Shown here piece after piece: positions 51,156 to 59,708 of a DNA stretch of 64,000 bases (position 1 is its first letter; each line of letters opens with the position of its first letter). The notes beneath the pieces are model-generated. The model was not told the origin of the DNA, made no database searches, and saw nothing but the letters and a program-made list of their open reading frames with translations. Source of the stretch: Oceanobacillus sp. CFH 90083. Lineage in GTDB: Bacteria > Bacillota > Bacilli > Bacillales > Amphibacillaceae. The position numbers and the translations under genes were made by a program. The stretch spans positions 1 through 64,000 of the forward strand of contig NZ_VIYG01000010.1 in NCBI RefSeq assembly GCF_009389585.1, read 5' to 3'.

Positions 51156-51368
51156 TTAAAACCGATCAGCTTTTACCTTACGAATTCGGGCTTCTCTTAG
51201 CAGCATCATATATTTGGATTTCGCTAATAACTCCTCTTTCATCCCATTTCGTAAGGGATCGATACTTTTCCGTACAAAATCCTGAAGCTGTCTCCATTCT
51301 CCTTCTACTTGATATAAAGCATTAAGAAGCTCTTGATCTACATCCTTTTTCTTTAATTTCTTTGCCAT
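51156..51368 (-). CDS. yaaL: YaaL family protein (DUF2508)
   Basis: 70 residues, basic, all-helical: LLNALYQVEGEWRQLQDFVR, then KYMMLLREARIRKVKADRF. Function unknown. GGTGG lies just before ATG 51368. Follows recR by 60 bases in the conserved order dnaX-ebfC-recR-yaaL-bofA. Confidence 0.9.
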   Translation of the reverse strand: MAKKLKKKDVDQELLNALYQVEGEWRQLQDFVRKSIDPLRNGMKEELLAKSKYMMLLREARIRKVKADRF

Positions 51369-51428
51369 ACTTCCACCAAACCTTGTTATAAATGAAATTT
51401 CATCCTTTTAGATGATCAGAAACAGCAA

Positions 51429-52025
51429 TTAGACATCTCTTCTTCCTTCTAATGCTTTGGACAACGTCACTTCATCCGCATATTCTAAATCGCCGCCGAC
51501 CGGCAATCCATGTGCAATACGTGTTGTACGAATACCTGATGGTTTGACCAGGCGGGAAATATACATCGCTGTTGCTTCCCCTTCAATATTCGGATTTGTT
51601 GCCAGAATGAGCTCCTCTACCTCTTCGTCTTTTAAGCGATTGAGTAAATCTGGTATATTAATATCCTCTGGACCAATCCCGTCCATCGGCGAAATCGCTC
51701 CATGAAGCACATGATATCTGCCGCGGAACTCCTTCATCTTCTCCATCGCAATGACGTCTTTCGGGTCCTGAACCACACAAATAATAGAACCGTCCCGGCT
51801 TGTATCCTGACAAATCGCACACGGGTCCTGATCGGTAATATGTCCGCAAACTGAACAATGGGTAAGCTCCCGTTTTGCATTCACTAATGCATTGGCAAAA
51901 TTCATCACATCATCATCTTTCATATTTAAAACAAAGAAAGCCAAACGTGCTGCTGTCTTTGGACCAATTCCCGGTAATTTCGAGAAACTGTCCATCAGCT
52001 TGGTTATCGGCTCTGGATAATACAT
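51429..52025 (-). CDS. recR: Recombination protein RecR
   Basis: Works with RecO/RecF to load RecA at gaps. The 198-residue product has the helix-hairpin-helix [17 protein letters not shown], a zinc finger [16 protein letters not shown], and a TOPRIM domain with [20 protein letters not shown] precedes ATG 52025. A repeat and a terminator lie between it and ebfC. Confidence 0.97.
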   Translation of the reverse strand: MYYPEPITKLMDSFSKLPGIGPKTAARLAFFVLNMKDDDVMNFANALVNAKRELTHCSVCGHITDQDPCAICQDTSRDGSIICVVQDPKDVIAMEKMKEFRGRYHVLHGAISPMDGIGPEDINIPDLLNRLKDEEVEELILATNPNIEGEATAMYISRLVKPSGIRTTRIAHGLPVGGDLEYADEVTLSKALEGRRDV

Positions 52026-52065
52026 ACTCTCTTACCTCCCTATGGAAACGTCAATTTAAGAGGAT

Positions 52066-52210
52066 GTTCAAAAAGCCCAATAAAAATGACACGGTGAATT
52101 TCTGCGTTGACGAGCTTTTTACGATACTCACGTATTTAAAAACATACGCTCCGTTCGTAAAAAGCTCGTCGCCTTGAACTTCTTGGTCCTTTTCATCGTA
52201 CTTTTTGAAC
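52066..52210 (+). repeat. Nested-palindrome repeat, reference full copy
   Basis: 145 bp. Outer inverted ends AGGATGTTCAAAAAG and CTTTTTGAACACGCAC; inner 15-bp perfect inverted repeat GACGAGCTTTTTACG / CGTAAAAAGCTCGTC; loop core with TCACGTATTTAAA and CATACGCTCCG. The two nested stems would fold into a long hairpin. Between recR and ebfC. Confidence 0.9.
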
Positions 52211-52222
52211 ACGCACTTTTAG

Positions 52223-52262
52223 GGAAAATAAGACGCCTTGGCAAAGAAGCCAGACGCCTTAT
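52223..52262 (-). terminator. ebfC terminator
   Basis: ATAAGGCGTC pairs with GGCGTCTTAT (10 bp with G-U), inner GGC/GCC, then TTTTC. Confidence 0.7.
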
Positions 52263-52280
52263 CTTTAAATTAGAAAGGAA

Positions 52281-52595
52281 TTAGAACATTCCTGGCATAT
52301 TCAATCCTTTTGTAAATTGTCCCATTGTTGCGTTTGTTTTTTCATCAATTTGATTTAAGACATCATTTGTCGCTGCTACAATCAGATCCTGCAGCATTTC
52401 GATGTCGTCCGGATCGACAACCTCTTCTTTAATTTCTACATCAATAATTTCTTTTTTACCATTTGCCCGGACAGTTACCATACCGCCGCCAGCTGTAGCC
52501 TCAAAGGACATTTCATGCAATTCGTCCTGTGCCTTCATCATTTTTTTCTGCATTTTCTGCATTTGCTTCATCATGTTATTCATATTTCCCTTCAT
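52281..52595 (-). CDS. ebfC: Nucleoid-associated protein YbaB/EbfC family
   Basis: 104-residue DNA-binding protein (YaaK). Met/Lys-rich N-terminal helix, then [20 protein letters not shown] and [20 protein letters not shown]. Forms dimers on the nucleoid in other species. AGGAGG precedes ATG 52595. Close behind dnaX (27 bases). Confidence 0.95.
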   Translation of the reverse strand: MKGNMNNMMKQMQKMQKKMMKAQDELHEMSFEATAGGGMVTVRANGKKEIIDVEIKEEVVDPDDIEMLQDLIVAATNDVLNQIDEKTNATMGQFTKGLNMPGMF

Positions 52596-52622
52596 GGAAA
52601 ATACCTCCTTTAAGTATATATG

Positions 52623-54329
52623 TTAATCATGAATTTCTAAAAGGTCATCACCAAAAAGCTTTCGTGCCTCATCTACCAGGGGATCTCCTTCTGGTTTATT
52701 CTGTTCATCGGGCTTCTCCTGCTTTTGGATATATTCACTGCGCAGGTCATTCCACTCTTTTTCTGGAATGGGAATAATCGTGCGATGCTTATCTAAATTC
52801 CCTAATATCGATTCTACCATTTCCCGATGGTCAAGGAATAAAGAGCAATGAATCTCATATTTAAATGCAACAATCAGTGTATCCGCTGATGCCGCGGCAG
52901 GCTTGCTGTCCTGAATTGTCGCATGGGCCGGGGCATTCGTTGTTTTCAATTGATTTAAGAAGTTTGCCCAGTTTGCATGCACATCCTTCAGTTCTTTTTT
53001 CTCTGCCTTCCCTAGTGTATCACGAATCCGGTCAAATGGAATCTTATATGTGTTCCGTGAATTCCTGGAAGCCGGACGGCGTCGCTCAGGCGCAGGAGCA
53101 GTACCTCCAGCATCCTGATACTGTGGAGGGGCTTCTTTTAATTTCGCTATATCGCGCTCCATCGCCTGCAGCTGCTGCTGAAGCTTGCGAACAACCTCTG
53201 ATTGATCGACAGCTTCTGTTTGTATTTGCTGCGGTGCCGATTTTCCAAATTGGTCTGTAATAGATAACAAAGCTACCTCAATAAAGATTTTCGGACTGTT
53301 GGACCATTTCATTTCCTGCTGGCATTGATTCAGTTCAATAATAGCATGCTGAATCCAGCTGTTTTCAATCTGTTCAGCCAATGCTTCAAAAGCTTCATTC
53401 GCTACTGCCCGCTCTAATAAGTCTCCTAATCCGGACGAGCTTTTATATAAAAGTAAATCACGCATAAAGTAGATCAAATCCTGTACAAACTTTCCCGGAT
53501 CCTTTCCTGTTTGAATCATCTGATCTAATCCATTGAGTACGGTCTGTACATCCTGCCCGATCATCGAACGGACGATATTGGTAAGAACCTCCTGCGATAC
53601 ACCGCCAGTTACAGCAAGCACATCCTCTAACTCTACCTGCTCCTCACTATAAGAAATAGCCTGATCCAGGATACTCAGTGCATCACGCATACCGCCCTCT
53701 GCTGCTAATGCTACAGACTCTAGAGCTTCCCCCGTAACAGAAACATTCTCCGCCTGCATGATTTTCTGCATTCTCGCTACAATTGCCTGGTTAGAAATCG
53801 GTTTAAAATCAAAGCGCTGGCAACGGGATATAATTGTTAATGGTATTTTATGCGGCTCTGTTGTTGCAAGGATAAAGACAACATGCTTTGGCGGCTCCTC
53901 CAGTGTTTTCAGAAGCGCATTAAAAGCATTGACAGATATCATATGCACTTCATCAATAATATATACTTTGTAAGGTACAGAGCTCGGTGCATACTTCACT
54001 TTATCCCGGATATCACGAATATCATCGACGCTTGTGTTTGATGCCGCATCAATTTCAATAACATCCGAAATAGAGCCGTCCTGAATTCCTTTACATGCCG
54101 CACATTCATTACATGGCTCTTTGACAGGTGCATGCTCACAATTAATGGTTTGTGCAAAAATCTTTGCAGCACTTGTTTTCCCTGTCCCTCTTGGACCAGA
54201 GAATAAATAAGCATGTGAGAATTTATCTTGCGTAATGGCATTTTGCAATGTTCTCGTGATATGCTGCTGCCCTACAACATCTTCAAATGTTCTTGGTCGC
54301 CAGACGCGGTATAAAGCTTGATAACTCAT
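52623..54329 (-). CDS. dnaX: DNA polymerase III subunits gamma/tau
   Basis: Clamp-loader ATPase and replisome organiser. The 568-residue product has Walker A FSGPRGTGKTSAAKI, a zinc module with CEHAPVKEPCNECAAC, YIIDEVHMISVNAFNALLKT and sensor TIISRCQRFDF; a Pro/Arg-rich linker near 410-430 and a tau-specific tail follow. AAGGGGA lies about 10 bases before ATG 54329. In this region the order is scr-dnaX-ebfC-recR, but a toxin locus and namA have been added between scr and dnaX. Confidence 0.97.
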   Translation of the reverse strand: MSYQALYRVWRPRTFEDVVGQQHITRTLQNAITQDKFSHAYLFSGPRGTGKTSAAKIFAQTINCEHAPVKEPCNECAACKGIQDGSISDVIEIDAASNTSVDDIRDIRDKVKYAPSSVPYKVYIIDEVHMISVNAFNALLKTLEEPPKHVVFILATTEPHKIPLTIISRCQRFDFKPISNQAIVARMQKIMQAENVSVTGEALESVALAAEGGMRDALSILDQAISYSEEQVELEDVLAVTGGVSQEVLTNIVRSMIGQDVQTVLNGLDQMIQTGKDPGKFVQDLIYFMRDLLLYKSSSGLGDLLERAVANEAFEALAEQIENSWIQHAIIELNQCQQEMKWSNSPKIFIEVALLSITDQFGKSAPQQIQTEAVDQSEVVRKLQQQLQAMERDIAKLKEAPPQYQDAGGTAPAPERRRPASRNSRNTYKIPFDRIRDTLGKAEKKELKDVHANWANFLNQLKTTNAPAHATIQDSKPAAASADTLIVAFKYEIHCSLFLDHREMVESILGNLDKHRTIIPIPEKEWNDLRSEYIQKQEKPDEQNKPEGDPLVDEARKLFGDDLLEIHD

Positions 54330-54500
54330 GATTTCGATTCCCCTTATTTGTCTCCTTATTATTATACCCGATTAAAGGCTTGGATGAAAACCTTAGAAAT
54401 AGATTAATATGAAAGTAATTCATGTTTGCAGATAATGATTAAAAAAATTGATTTTTATCAATTTTATTTATGAAGAATAAAGAAGCTTTATCGAAATAAT

Positions 54501-54514
54501 AGAACAAATGTTCT
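54501..54514 (+). promoter_or_regulatory. LexA-type SOS box upstream of the toxin ORF
   Basis: AGAACAAATGTTCT is a perfect 5+5 inverted repeat with the GAAC-N4-GTTC core of the Bacillus SOS box (CGAACRNRYGTTYG), 12 of 14 positions. It lies 8 bases before the -10 at 54523, so bound LexA would block the polymerase. Confidence 0.6.
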
Positions 54515-54520
54515 TGTTGT

Positions 54521-54528
54521 GATATAAT
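54521..54528 (+). promoter_or_regulatory. Toxin promoter (extended -10)
   Basis: TGTGATATAAT has a perfect TATAAT (54523-54528) with a TG one base before. The -35 region is poor and overlapped by the SOS box. The transcript would start near 54535, 65 bases before the ORF. Confidence 0.55.
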
Positions 54529-54600
54529 ACACTTTGATACACACAATAAGAAATTTAATGGCGGAAGGTACCATCTCCTGTATGAAAGGGGGTGATGCTT

Positions 54601-54690
54601 ATGGCTACTTTTGATACCCTGTCTTTAATGATCAGCTTTGGCCTGCTTATTATAGCCATTCTTTCATTTCATGATAAAGACCAAAAGTAA
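54601..54690 (+). CDS. Holin-like type I toxin peptide
   Basis: 29-residue peptide beginning MATFDTLSLMISFGLLIIAI and ending HDKDQK: a short charged start, one membrane helix and a basic/acidic tail. It resembles the small 'putative holin-like toxin' peptides related to TxpA. GGGGGTG lies 6 bases before the ATG. A short overlapping frame from 54558 (MAEGTISCMKGG...) runs across the start and may couple translation. Its 3' untranslated region overlaps a convergent antisense unit. Only sequence pattern supports toxicity. Confidence 0.65.
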   Translation: MATFDTLSLMISFGLLIIAILSFHDKDQK

Positions 54691-54724
54691 AAACCACCCT
54701 TCGCTTGCCGGCAAACAGGGTGGC
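54689..54724 (-). terminator. Terminator of the antisense RNA
   Basis: On the minus strand CCACCCT pairs with AGGGTGG around a loop holding TTGCCGGCAA, then TTTTT. The T run ends next to the toxin stop codon. On the plus strand there is no T run. Confidence 0.65.
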
Positions 54725-54837
54725 TTCATTCGTCACTTTAAAGCAGCCTTCCCTCTCTGATGGAGAGAAATAACTGTGTGTATTTTTCGGGCAGTATGTG
54801 GATGCATCCTGCCCTTCTTTATATACGATGTTTATCT
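54692..54837 (-). ncRNA. Candidate antisense antitoxin RNA
   Basis: An RNA of about 145 bases is predicted from the promoter at 54844-54873 to the terminator at 54689-54724, complementary to the toxin mRNA 3' region. It contains hairpins GGGCAG/CTGCCC and CTCTC/GAGAG. The layout matches the TxpA/RatA pair of B. subtilis, where a convergent RNA pairs with the toxin 3' end. Confidence 0.5.
54789..54820 (+). terminator. Possible toxin mRNA terminator
   Basis: GGGCAG pairs with CTGCCC across a loop with the palindrome GGATGCATCC, followed by TTCTTT on the plus strand. If used, toxin mRNA and antisense RNA overlap by about 130 bases. Confidence 0.45.
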
Positions 54838-54843
54838 ATAAAA

Positions 54844-54873
54844 ATTATACCATATCCCTTGCTTCTAGTACAA
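54844..54873 (-). promoter_or_regulatory. Antisense RNA promoter
   Basis: Minus strand TTGTAC, 18 bases, TATAAT with TG one base before (TGGTATAAT). Perfect extended -10. Confidence 0.6.
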
Positions 54874-54926
54874 TTTTACCTGTTAAAAACTTTCGATTAA
54901 CTATACTGATATAAGCCTATACACCG

Positions 54927-55955
54927 CTACTTTTTCGGATAAGCCCGCTTATATTGCCTTGCCGGTTCCATTGTATCCCCCAGCTGCTCGCTGGCCCGAA
55001 TCGCCCAATAAGGATCTTTTAGCATACCGCGGCCAATGGCAACTAAATCCGCGTCACCATTTCCGATCACAGCTTCTGCCAATAGCGGGTCTTCTAAAAT
55101 TCCAACAGCAATCACCGGAATATCCAGCTCTTCTTTAAACCTGCGTGCAAACGGAACCTGGTAGCCTGGGTGTGTCGCCGGTTTTTGTTTTCCCGGAGGT
55201 GCTTCCCCACCGCTGGAAATATGGAGCATATCGACACCAGCTGCTTGATATTTTTTGGCAATTTCTAATGCATGGTCGATATCATAACCGCCATCCATAT
55301 ATTCAACAGCCGAAATACGCATCAGCAATGGCATATCCTCAGGGATAACCGCTTTAACAGCATGAATAATCTGGACACCAAACAAGGATAGCTCCTGACC
55401 ATATTTATCCTCTCTCTGATTGATGCCTGGAGAATGAAACTGGTGAATCAAATAGCCGTGTGCACCATGCAATTCAATCGTATCAAAGCCAGCCTTCACT
55501 GCTCGTTTTGCTGCATCCTGAAATTGTTGAACTGTTTTTTGGACTTCCTCTGTAGTTAGCGCACGAGGCATTTTGTCATCTTTTGTGACAGGAATTGCAG
55601 ATGGAGCAACCGGCGGATTCGCATCTTCTCCCTTTCTGCCGGCATGGGCAATCTGAATACCTATTTTTGCGCCTTGCTTGTGAACTGCATCAACGATTTT
55701 CTTGTAAGCTGGAATGTGTTCATCTGACCAGAGACCAAGATCATAATCGGTAATCCGACCATCTGGATCAACATCTGTCATCTCAACTAAAATTAATCCA
55801 GCGCCGCCCACTGCACGAGATGTATAATGGACAAAATGCCAATCATTCGGAATTCCATCTTTGGCATCCACAGAATACTGGCACATTGGCGCCATCACAA
55901 TTTTATTTTTCAAGGTTAAATTTTTAAATGTAAAAGGTTGTGTTAATTGAGCCAT
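54927..55955 (-). CDS. namA: NADPH dehydrogenase, old yellow enzyme family (NamA/YqjM)
   Basis: FMN enzyme that reduces activated C=C bonds, nitro compounds and quinones, often in stress. The 342-residue TIM barrel shows IVMAPMCQYSVDAKDG, IQIAHAGRKG, ELHGAHGYLIHQFHSPGIN and the phosphate site AIGRGMLKDPYW. The frame is open to 56141, but that part lies in the SRP RNA; ATG 55955 (MAQLTQPFTFKNLTL) with GGGGTG in front is the start. Not in this place in B. subtilis. Confidence 0.92.
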   Translation of the reverse strand: MAQLTQPFTFKNLTLKNKIVMAPMCQYSVDAKDGIPNDWHFVHYTSRAVGGAGLILVEMTDVDPDGRITDYDLGLWSDEHIPAYKKIVDAVHKQGAKIGIQIAHAGRKGEDANPPVAPSAIPVTKDDKMPRALTTEEVQKTVQQFQDAAKRAVKAGFDTIELHGAHGYLIHQFHSPGINQREDKYGQELSLFGVQIIHAVKAVIPEDMPLLMRISAVEYMDGGYDIDHALEIAKKYQAAGVDMLHISSGGEAPPGKQKPATHPGYQVPFARRFKEELDIPVIAVGILEDPLLAEAVIGNGDADLVAIGRGMLKDPYWAIRASEQLGDTMEPARQYKRAYPKK

Positions 55956-56051
55956 CTTTGCACCCCATTTATAAATTTCTAAGTAATTCACAGCATATGC
56001 TTTCTTATTCTTCCATGCAAATAATCTGTTTATCCCGCAATATTTTTGCAT

Positions 56052-56083
56052 AAAAAAAAAGAACTGCATTAACAGTTCTTTTT
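56052..56083 (-). terminator. SRP RNA terminator
   Basis: AAGAACTG and CAGTTCTT around a 6-base loop, then nine T on the minus strand. Confidence 0.9.
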
Positions 56084-56090
56084 CAATATG

Positions 56091-56361
56091 TAACGTGCAC
56101 CTGCTTTCGATGAAATGACCATATGCGCTACATAAGTTCATGGCTCAGCCCAGGCTTCCCTGCGGCACACAAGAGTAACCACTTACTGCTGCTTCCTTCC
56201 GGACCTGACAGGGTTCATGGGCCCCTGTTGCGCAGGACCCGGACGTCAACACCAATCCCTTATGTCGGACCATACAGTCATCCCACCTAGAGCAGGAATT
56301 CGGCCTCGCTATAGCGGATTGCGAGTACAGGGCACCGCTACCTCCCCGCTTAGCACGTAAC
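56091..56361 (-). ncRNA. scr: Signal recognition particle RNA, large Bacillus type
   Basis: About 271 nt. The minus strand has the conserved 5' domain GTGCTAAGCGGGGAGGTAGC with GGTGCCCTGTAC, GTGTTGACG, GGGTCCTGCGCAAC, and the Ffh-binding helix 8 text TCAGGTCCGGAAGGAAGCAG. The ends pair (ACGTGC near 56358 with GCACGT near 56094), closing the Alu-domain structure. Works with Ffh in membrane targeting. Between tadA and dnaX, as in B. subtilis. Confidence 0.95.
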
Positions 56362-56365
56362 TATT

Positions 56366-56394
56366 ATTATAGCTTCCTGAACGGAAAAATGCAA
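56366..56394 (-). promoter_or_regulatory. SRP RNA promoter
   Basis: Minus strand TTGCAT, 17 bases, TATAAT. The start would be about 56359, at the 5' end of the RNA. Confidence 0.75.
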
Positions 56395-56423
56395 TGAAAA
56401 TGGTATCTTTTCCGATACACACT

Positions 56424-56927
56424 TTACTCTTCCGTTTCAGAACCTCTGTCATTCTTTTTTTGACGCAGTTCTTTAAAAAAATTCTTTAAAACGGTACTGC
56501 ATTGCTGCTCAAGGATGCCGGATGTCACATCGACCTGATGATTGAAACGCGGTTCTTCTAATAAATTCATTAATGTACCGGCGCATCCAGCTTTTGGATC
56601 ACTCGCTCCGTAAACTACACGTTTAATCCTTGATTGTACTATTGCTCCAGCACACATCGGACAGGGCTCCAAAGTAACATACAAAGTACAATCCTCCAGT
56701 CTCCAGCTGCCCACCGCCTGATTAGCCTCCTGAATAGCCAGAAGTTCTGCATGAGTCAGCGTTGTCTGCATGGATTCACGTAAATTAAATCCTTTTCCGA
56801 TCACTTCCCCATCCTTCACAATTACAGCACCAATCGGAACTTCATTTAACATCCAGGCCCGGCGTGCTTCCTGCAGGGCAGCTGCCATATACTTTTCATC
56901 CTGACTTACGAATATTTCTTCTGTCAT
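56424..56927 (-). CDS. tadA: tRNA-specific adenosine deaminase
   Basis: Makes inosine at position 34 of tRNA-Arg(ACG). The 167-residue zinc deaminase has the catalytic THAELLAIQEA and TLEPCPMCAGAIVQSRI, plus VVYGASDPKAGCAGTLMNLL. ATG 56927 is preferred; GTG 56936 is possible and the ribosome binding site is weak (GTGAT). Next to scr as in B. subtilis. Confidence 0.96.
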   Translation of the reverse strand: MTEEIFVSQDEKYMAAALQEARRAWMLNEVPIGAVIVKDGEVIGKGFNLRESMQTTLTHAELLAIQEANQAVGSWRLEDCTLYVTLEPCPMCAGAIVQSRIKRVVYGASDPKAGCAGTLMNLLEEPRFNHQVDVTSGILEQQCSTVLKNFFKELRQKKNDRGSETEE

Positions 56928-56950
56928 CTTGATCACATCACTTTATTATC

Positions 56951-56977
56951 GTTTTAATTATTGTTATAAGAGGGAAT
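56951..56977 (+). promoter_or_regulatory. Weak candidate sigma-B promoter of the hydrolase gene
   Basis: GTTTTA, 15 bases, GGGAAT: each hexamer 5 of 6 to the sigma-B consensus, spacing at the upper limit. About 40 bases before the ORF. Confidence 0.35.
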
Positions 56978-57015
56978 ACTACATGAACTTATTTCTTTAA
57001 AAAGGAGACAAACTT

Positions 57016-57549
57016 ATGAATATTACAGCTGATAATACAGCCCTTGTCTTTGTCGACGTTATTAATGACTTTAGATTTGATGGCGGTGATAAGCTTCATA
57101 CTTATACAAAAAACATGCTGCCAAATTTAATCAAACTCCGTTATTTCGCTAAAGAAAAATCTATTCCTATCATCTATGTTAATGACCATTATGGTTTATG
57201 GCAAGCAGACTTTCATAAAATTATCAACCATTGTAAAAATGATAAAAGCAAGGAAATTATCGAAAAAATCAAGCCTGATGATGACGATTATTTCCTTATT
57301 AAACCACAGCACTCTGCTTTTTTTCAAACACCCTTGCATGCACTATTAACAGAATTAAACCGCTCGCATATTATTTTAGCAGGAATTGCCGGTGATATTT
57401 GTATTCTATTCACTGCAAAAGATGCCTATATGTATCAATTAAGCCTTTCTATTCCTAAAAACTGCATTGCCTCTGAGGAACACGACAATAATAACTATGC
57501 ACTTTATCTGATGGAGTCTGTTATGAACGCAGATGTCTCACCAGTTTAG
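57016..57549 (+). CDS. yaaI: Isochorismatase-family cysteine hydrolase (YaaI-like)
   Basis: 177 residues with the cysteine hydrolase triad: Asp in LVFVDVINDFRF (residue 14), Lys in LIKPQHSAFFQT and Cys in GIAGDICILFTAKDA. Substrate unknown; the family covers isochorismate, nicotinamide and N-carbamoyl compounds. GGAG lies 8 bases before ATG 57016. Divergent from tadA and followed by yaaH, the same order as in B. subtilis, which supports the name. Confidence 0.85.
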   Translation: MNITADNTALVFVDVINDFRFDGGDKLHTYTKNMLPNLIKLRYFAKEKSIPIIYVNDHYGLWQADFHKIINHCKNDKSKEIIEKIKPDDDDYFLIKPQHSAFFQTPLHALLTELNRSHIILAGIAGDICILFTAKDAYMYQLSLSIPKNCIASEEHDNNNYALYLMESVMNADVSPV

Positions 57550-57577
57550 CATATAACTACCTCCCCCTTCATAGATA
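57549..57577 (+). promoter_or_regulatory. Candidate sigma-E promoter of yaaH
   Basis: GCATATA (full match to KMATATW), 14 bases, CATAGATA (6 of 8). It begins in the yaaI stop codon. yaaH is sigma-E-dependent in B. subtilis. Confidence 0.5.
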
Positions 57578-57613
57578 TAGTATGTAAGAAGCAAACTGAA
57601 GGGGGTTATTATT

Positions 57614-58906
57614 TTGCAAATATATGTTGTCGAACAAGGTGATACACTAGAGCAAATCGCTAATACATACGGTTCCTCCGTTCAAGATATTATCAATGCC
57701 AATGAATTAAATACACCGGACCAATTAGTTATCGGGCAAGCACTTGTCATTCCAATTGTCGGGGAATTTTATTTTGTTCAGTCTGGAGATACACTTTCTT
57801 CCATTGCTGCTCAATTTAATATTCCTGTAAACGAATTAGCAACAATTAACGGTTTGAATGCGAATCAAATTATTTATCCTGGTTTCCGTCTGTATATTCC
57901 GCCAGCTCCCAAAACTCCAATTACTTCCAATGCATATGTTGAACCGATGGGAGAAGAAGTTTCTCAAACGCTGGAAACAGCAGTCAGCACCTATACACCT
58001 TTTTTAACGTATCTCAGTTTATTTAGTTATCGTGTGAATCGGGATGGTACACTGACAGCTCCGCCAACTGGAAACCTGGTTGCCTCTGCGAGAGAAAATG
58101 GAGCCTCCATTGCGATGGTGGTAACAAATTTAGAAGCAGGCGCATTCAGCTCAGAAGTCGGTCATATTATTTTAACAGTACAGGCTGTCCAAAATACATT
58201 ATTAGATGAGATTATTAATATCGCAACCGAACAAGGATTTCGCGATGTACATTTTGATTTTGAATTTTTATTGCCGGAGGATCGGGAGGCATACAATACC
58301 TTTTTACGGACAGCAAAGGATCGCCTTTCCCAAGCAGGGCTGCAGATTTCAACAGCACTCGCTCCCAAAACAAGTGCAGAGCAGGCCGGACAATGGTATG
58401 AGGCACATGATTATCGAACACATGGGGAGATCGTTGACTTTGTTGTATTAATGACCTATGAATGGGGCTATAGCTATGGTCCGCCAATGGCTGTTTCCCC
58501 ACTAAATGCCGTTCGGGATGTGGTTGAATATGCCGTCTCCGAAATTCCGGCAGAGAAAATTTTACTGGGGCAAAATTTATACGGATATGATTGGACACTT
58601 CCTTTTGTGGAAGGAGGAGCAGCTGCAAGAGCAGTCAGCCCACAGCAGGCTGTCAATATCGCCTGGGAAAATAATGCTGCTATTCAATTTGATTCTGTGA
58701 CTCAGGCACCTTACTTTATGTATGCTGATGCATCTGGACAGGAGCATGAAGTTTGGTTTGAAGACGCACGTTCCATTCAGGCAAAATTTGATTTAATCCG
58801 GGAGTTTCAGCTTTTAGGTATTTCTTATTGGAAATTAGGGCTGGCTTTTCCGCAAAATTGGATGCTTTTAAATGCTGAATTTGAGATTCGAAAATTGGAT
58901 GAATAA
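57614..58906 (+). CDS. yaaH: Spore cortex-lytic N-acetylglucosaminidase, LysM-GH18 (SleL/YaaH)
   Basis: Degrades cortex fragments in germination. The 430-residue product has two LysM repeats (VVEQGDTLEQIANTYGSS and VQSGDTLSSIAAQF, residues 1-95) that bind peptidoglycan, then a GH18 barrel with catalytic DFDFE-like text VHFDFEFLLPED (Asp-x-Glu in DFEF) and MTYEWGY. Start is TTG 57614, with GGGGG before. No signal peptide, usual for coat/cortex-located members. Confidence 0.93.
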   Translation: MQIYVVEQGDTLEQIANTYGSSVQDIINANELNTPDQLVIGQALVIPIVGEFYFVQSGDTLSSIAAQFNIPVNELATINGLNANQIIYPGFRLYIPPAPKTPITSNAYVEPMGEEVSQTLETAVSTYTPFLTYLSLFSYRVNRDGTLTAPPTGNLVASARENGASIAMVVTNLEAGAFSSEVGHIILTVQAVQNTLLDEIINIATEQGFRDVHFDFEFLLPEDREAYNTFLRTAKDRLSQAGLQISTALAPKTSAEQAGQWYEAHDYRTHGEIVDFVVLMTYEWGYSYGPPMAVSPLNAVRDVVEYAVSEIPAEKILLGQNLYGYDWTLPFVEGGAAARAVSPQQAVNIAWENNAAIQFDSVTQAPYFMYADASGQEHEVWFEDARSIQAKFDLIREFQLLGISYWKLGLAFPQNWMLLNAEFEIRKLDE

Positions 58907-58960
58907 AAATCTGTGTTCGAAAAGAATAATATGATGTCAAATGCTATACTTCCTTATCCC

Positions 58961-58998
58961 AAAAGAGGGTGTTCCAAAAAATTTGGAACACCCTCTTT
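58961..58998. terminator. Bidirectional terminator between yaaH and PfpI gene
   Basis: AAAGAGGGTGTTCC pairs perfectly with GGAACACCCTCTTT around a 6-10-base AT loop. Serves both convergent genes. Confidence 0.9.
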
Positions 58999-59016
58999 AC
59001 CTCTTTCTATTACTGA

Positions 59017-59532
59017 TTAACGAAGCACATTTACTGATTCGCGGTTAAATGCCGGAAGATCATCTGGTGTACGGCTGGTTACTAATTGATTTTGGCAGAC
59101 AACGACTTCCTCATCTTTGTAGTTTGCACCAGCATATTCCATATCCACTTTAATTGATTTAAAACCGGTTGCACCTCGGCCTTCTAATGCTTTTGCTGTA
59201 ATTAGCAACTGTGGACCATGACAAATAGCCATCACCGGCTTTTTCTCATCCATAAAGTGTTTTGCAAATGCCACGAAGCGATCGTCTGCACGCAGTATAT
59301 CTGGAGAGAAGCCGCCAGGAATTAGCAGCGCATCGAAGTCTTCTGGATTTACATCATCGATTCCTTTATCAATAGTTACTTTTGTATTTTCTGATTTGCC
59401 TGTTACCGTATTTCCCTGTTTGTTTTCAATGGTAACCAGCTCGTGTCCAGCTTCCTCCAAAGCTTCTTTCGGACTTGTATATTCTACATCTTCAAATAAG
59501 TCTGTAATCACTGTTGCGATTTTTTTACCCAT
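59017..59532 (-). CDS. DJ-1/PfpI family protein (general stress protein 18 type)
   Basis: 171 residues with the nucleophile elbow MAICHGPQLL, the upstream glutamate region DLFEDVEYTSP and ALLIPGGFSPDILR. The group includes YfkM/YraA of B. subtilis, implicated in repair of thiol or carbonyl damage; activity here is inferred. A sigma-B-like promoter precedes it. Strong GGAGTGA site before ATG 59532. Confidence 0.9.
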   Translation of the reverse strand: MGKKIATVITDLFEDVEYTSPKEALEEAGHELVTIENKQGNTVTGKSENTKVTIDKGIDDVNPEDFDALLIPGGFSPDILRADDRFVAFAKHFMDEKKPVMAICHGPQLLITAKALEGRGATGFKSIKVDMEYAGANYKDEEVVVCQNQLVTSRTPDDLPAFNRESVNVLR

Positions 59533-59575
59533 GAATGATTCACTCCTTCTATACTTAAATGGTTACATTTCTTGT

Positions 59576-59601
59576 CTTCCCAAGTAGTATTTTTTTCAAA
59601 C
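59576..59601 (-). promoter_or_regulatory. Candidate sigma-B promoter of the PfpI gene
   Basis: Minus strand GTTTGA (59601-59596), 14 bases, GGGAAG (59581-59576): 5 and 4 of 6 to GTTTAA/GGGTAT. Fits a general stress gene. Confidence 0.45.
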
Positions 59602-59668
59602 ATAAGAAATTATATTCTTTTTATAACTTTTTACAGTTGAATATTCATTTATTCTTTTTTCGACTGCA

Positions 59669-59701
59669 ACAAAAGAGACCGGAATATTTCTCCGATCTCT
59701 T
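59669..59701 (-). terminator. acsA terminator
   Basis: AAGAGATCGGA pairs with TCCGGTCTCTT (11 bp, one G-U), then TTTTG. Confidence 0.75.
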
Positions 59702-59708
59702 GTTCATT

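Noticed and set aside
55956-56141. 62-codon N-terminal extension of namA
   Set aside because: Covers the SRP RNA 3' end and its terminator.
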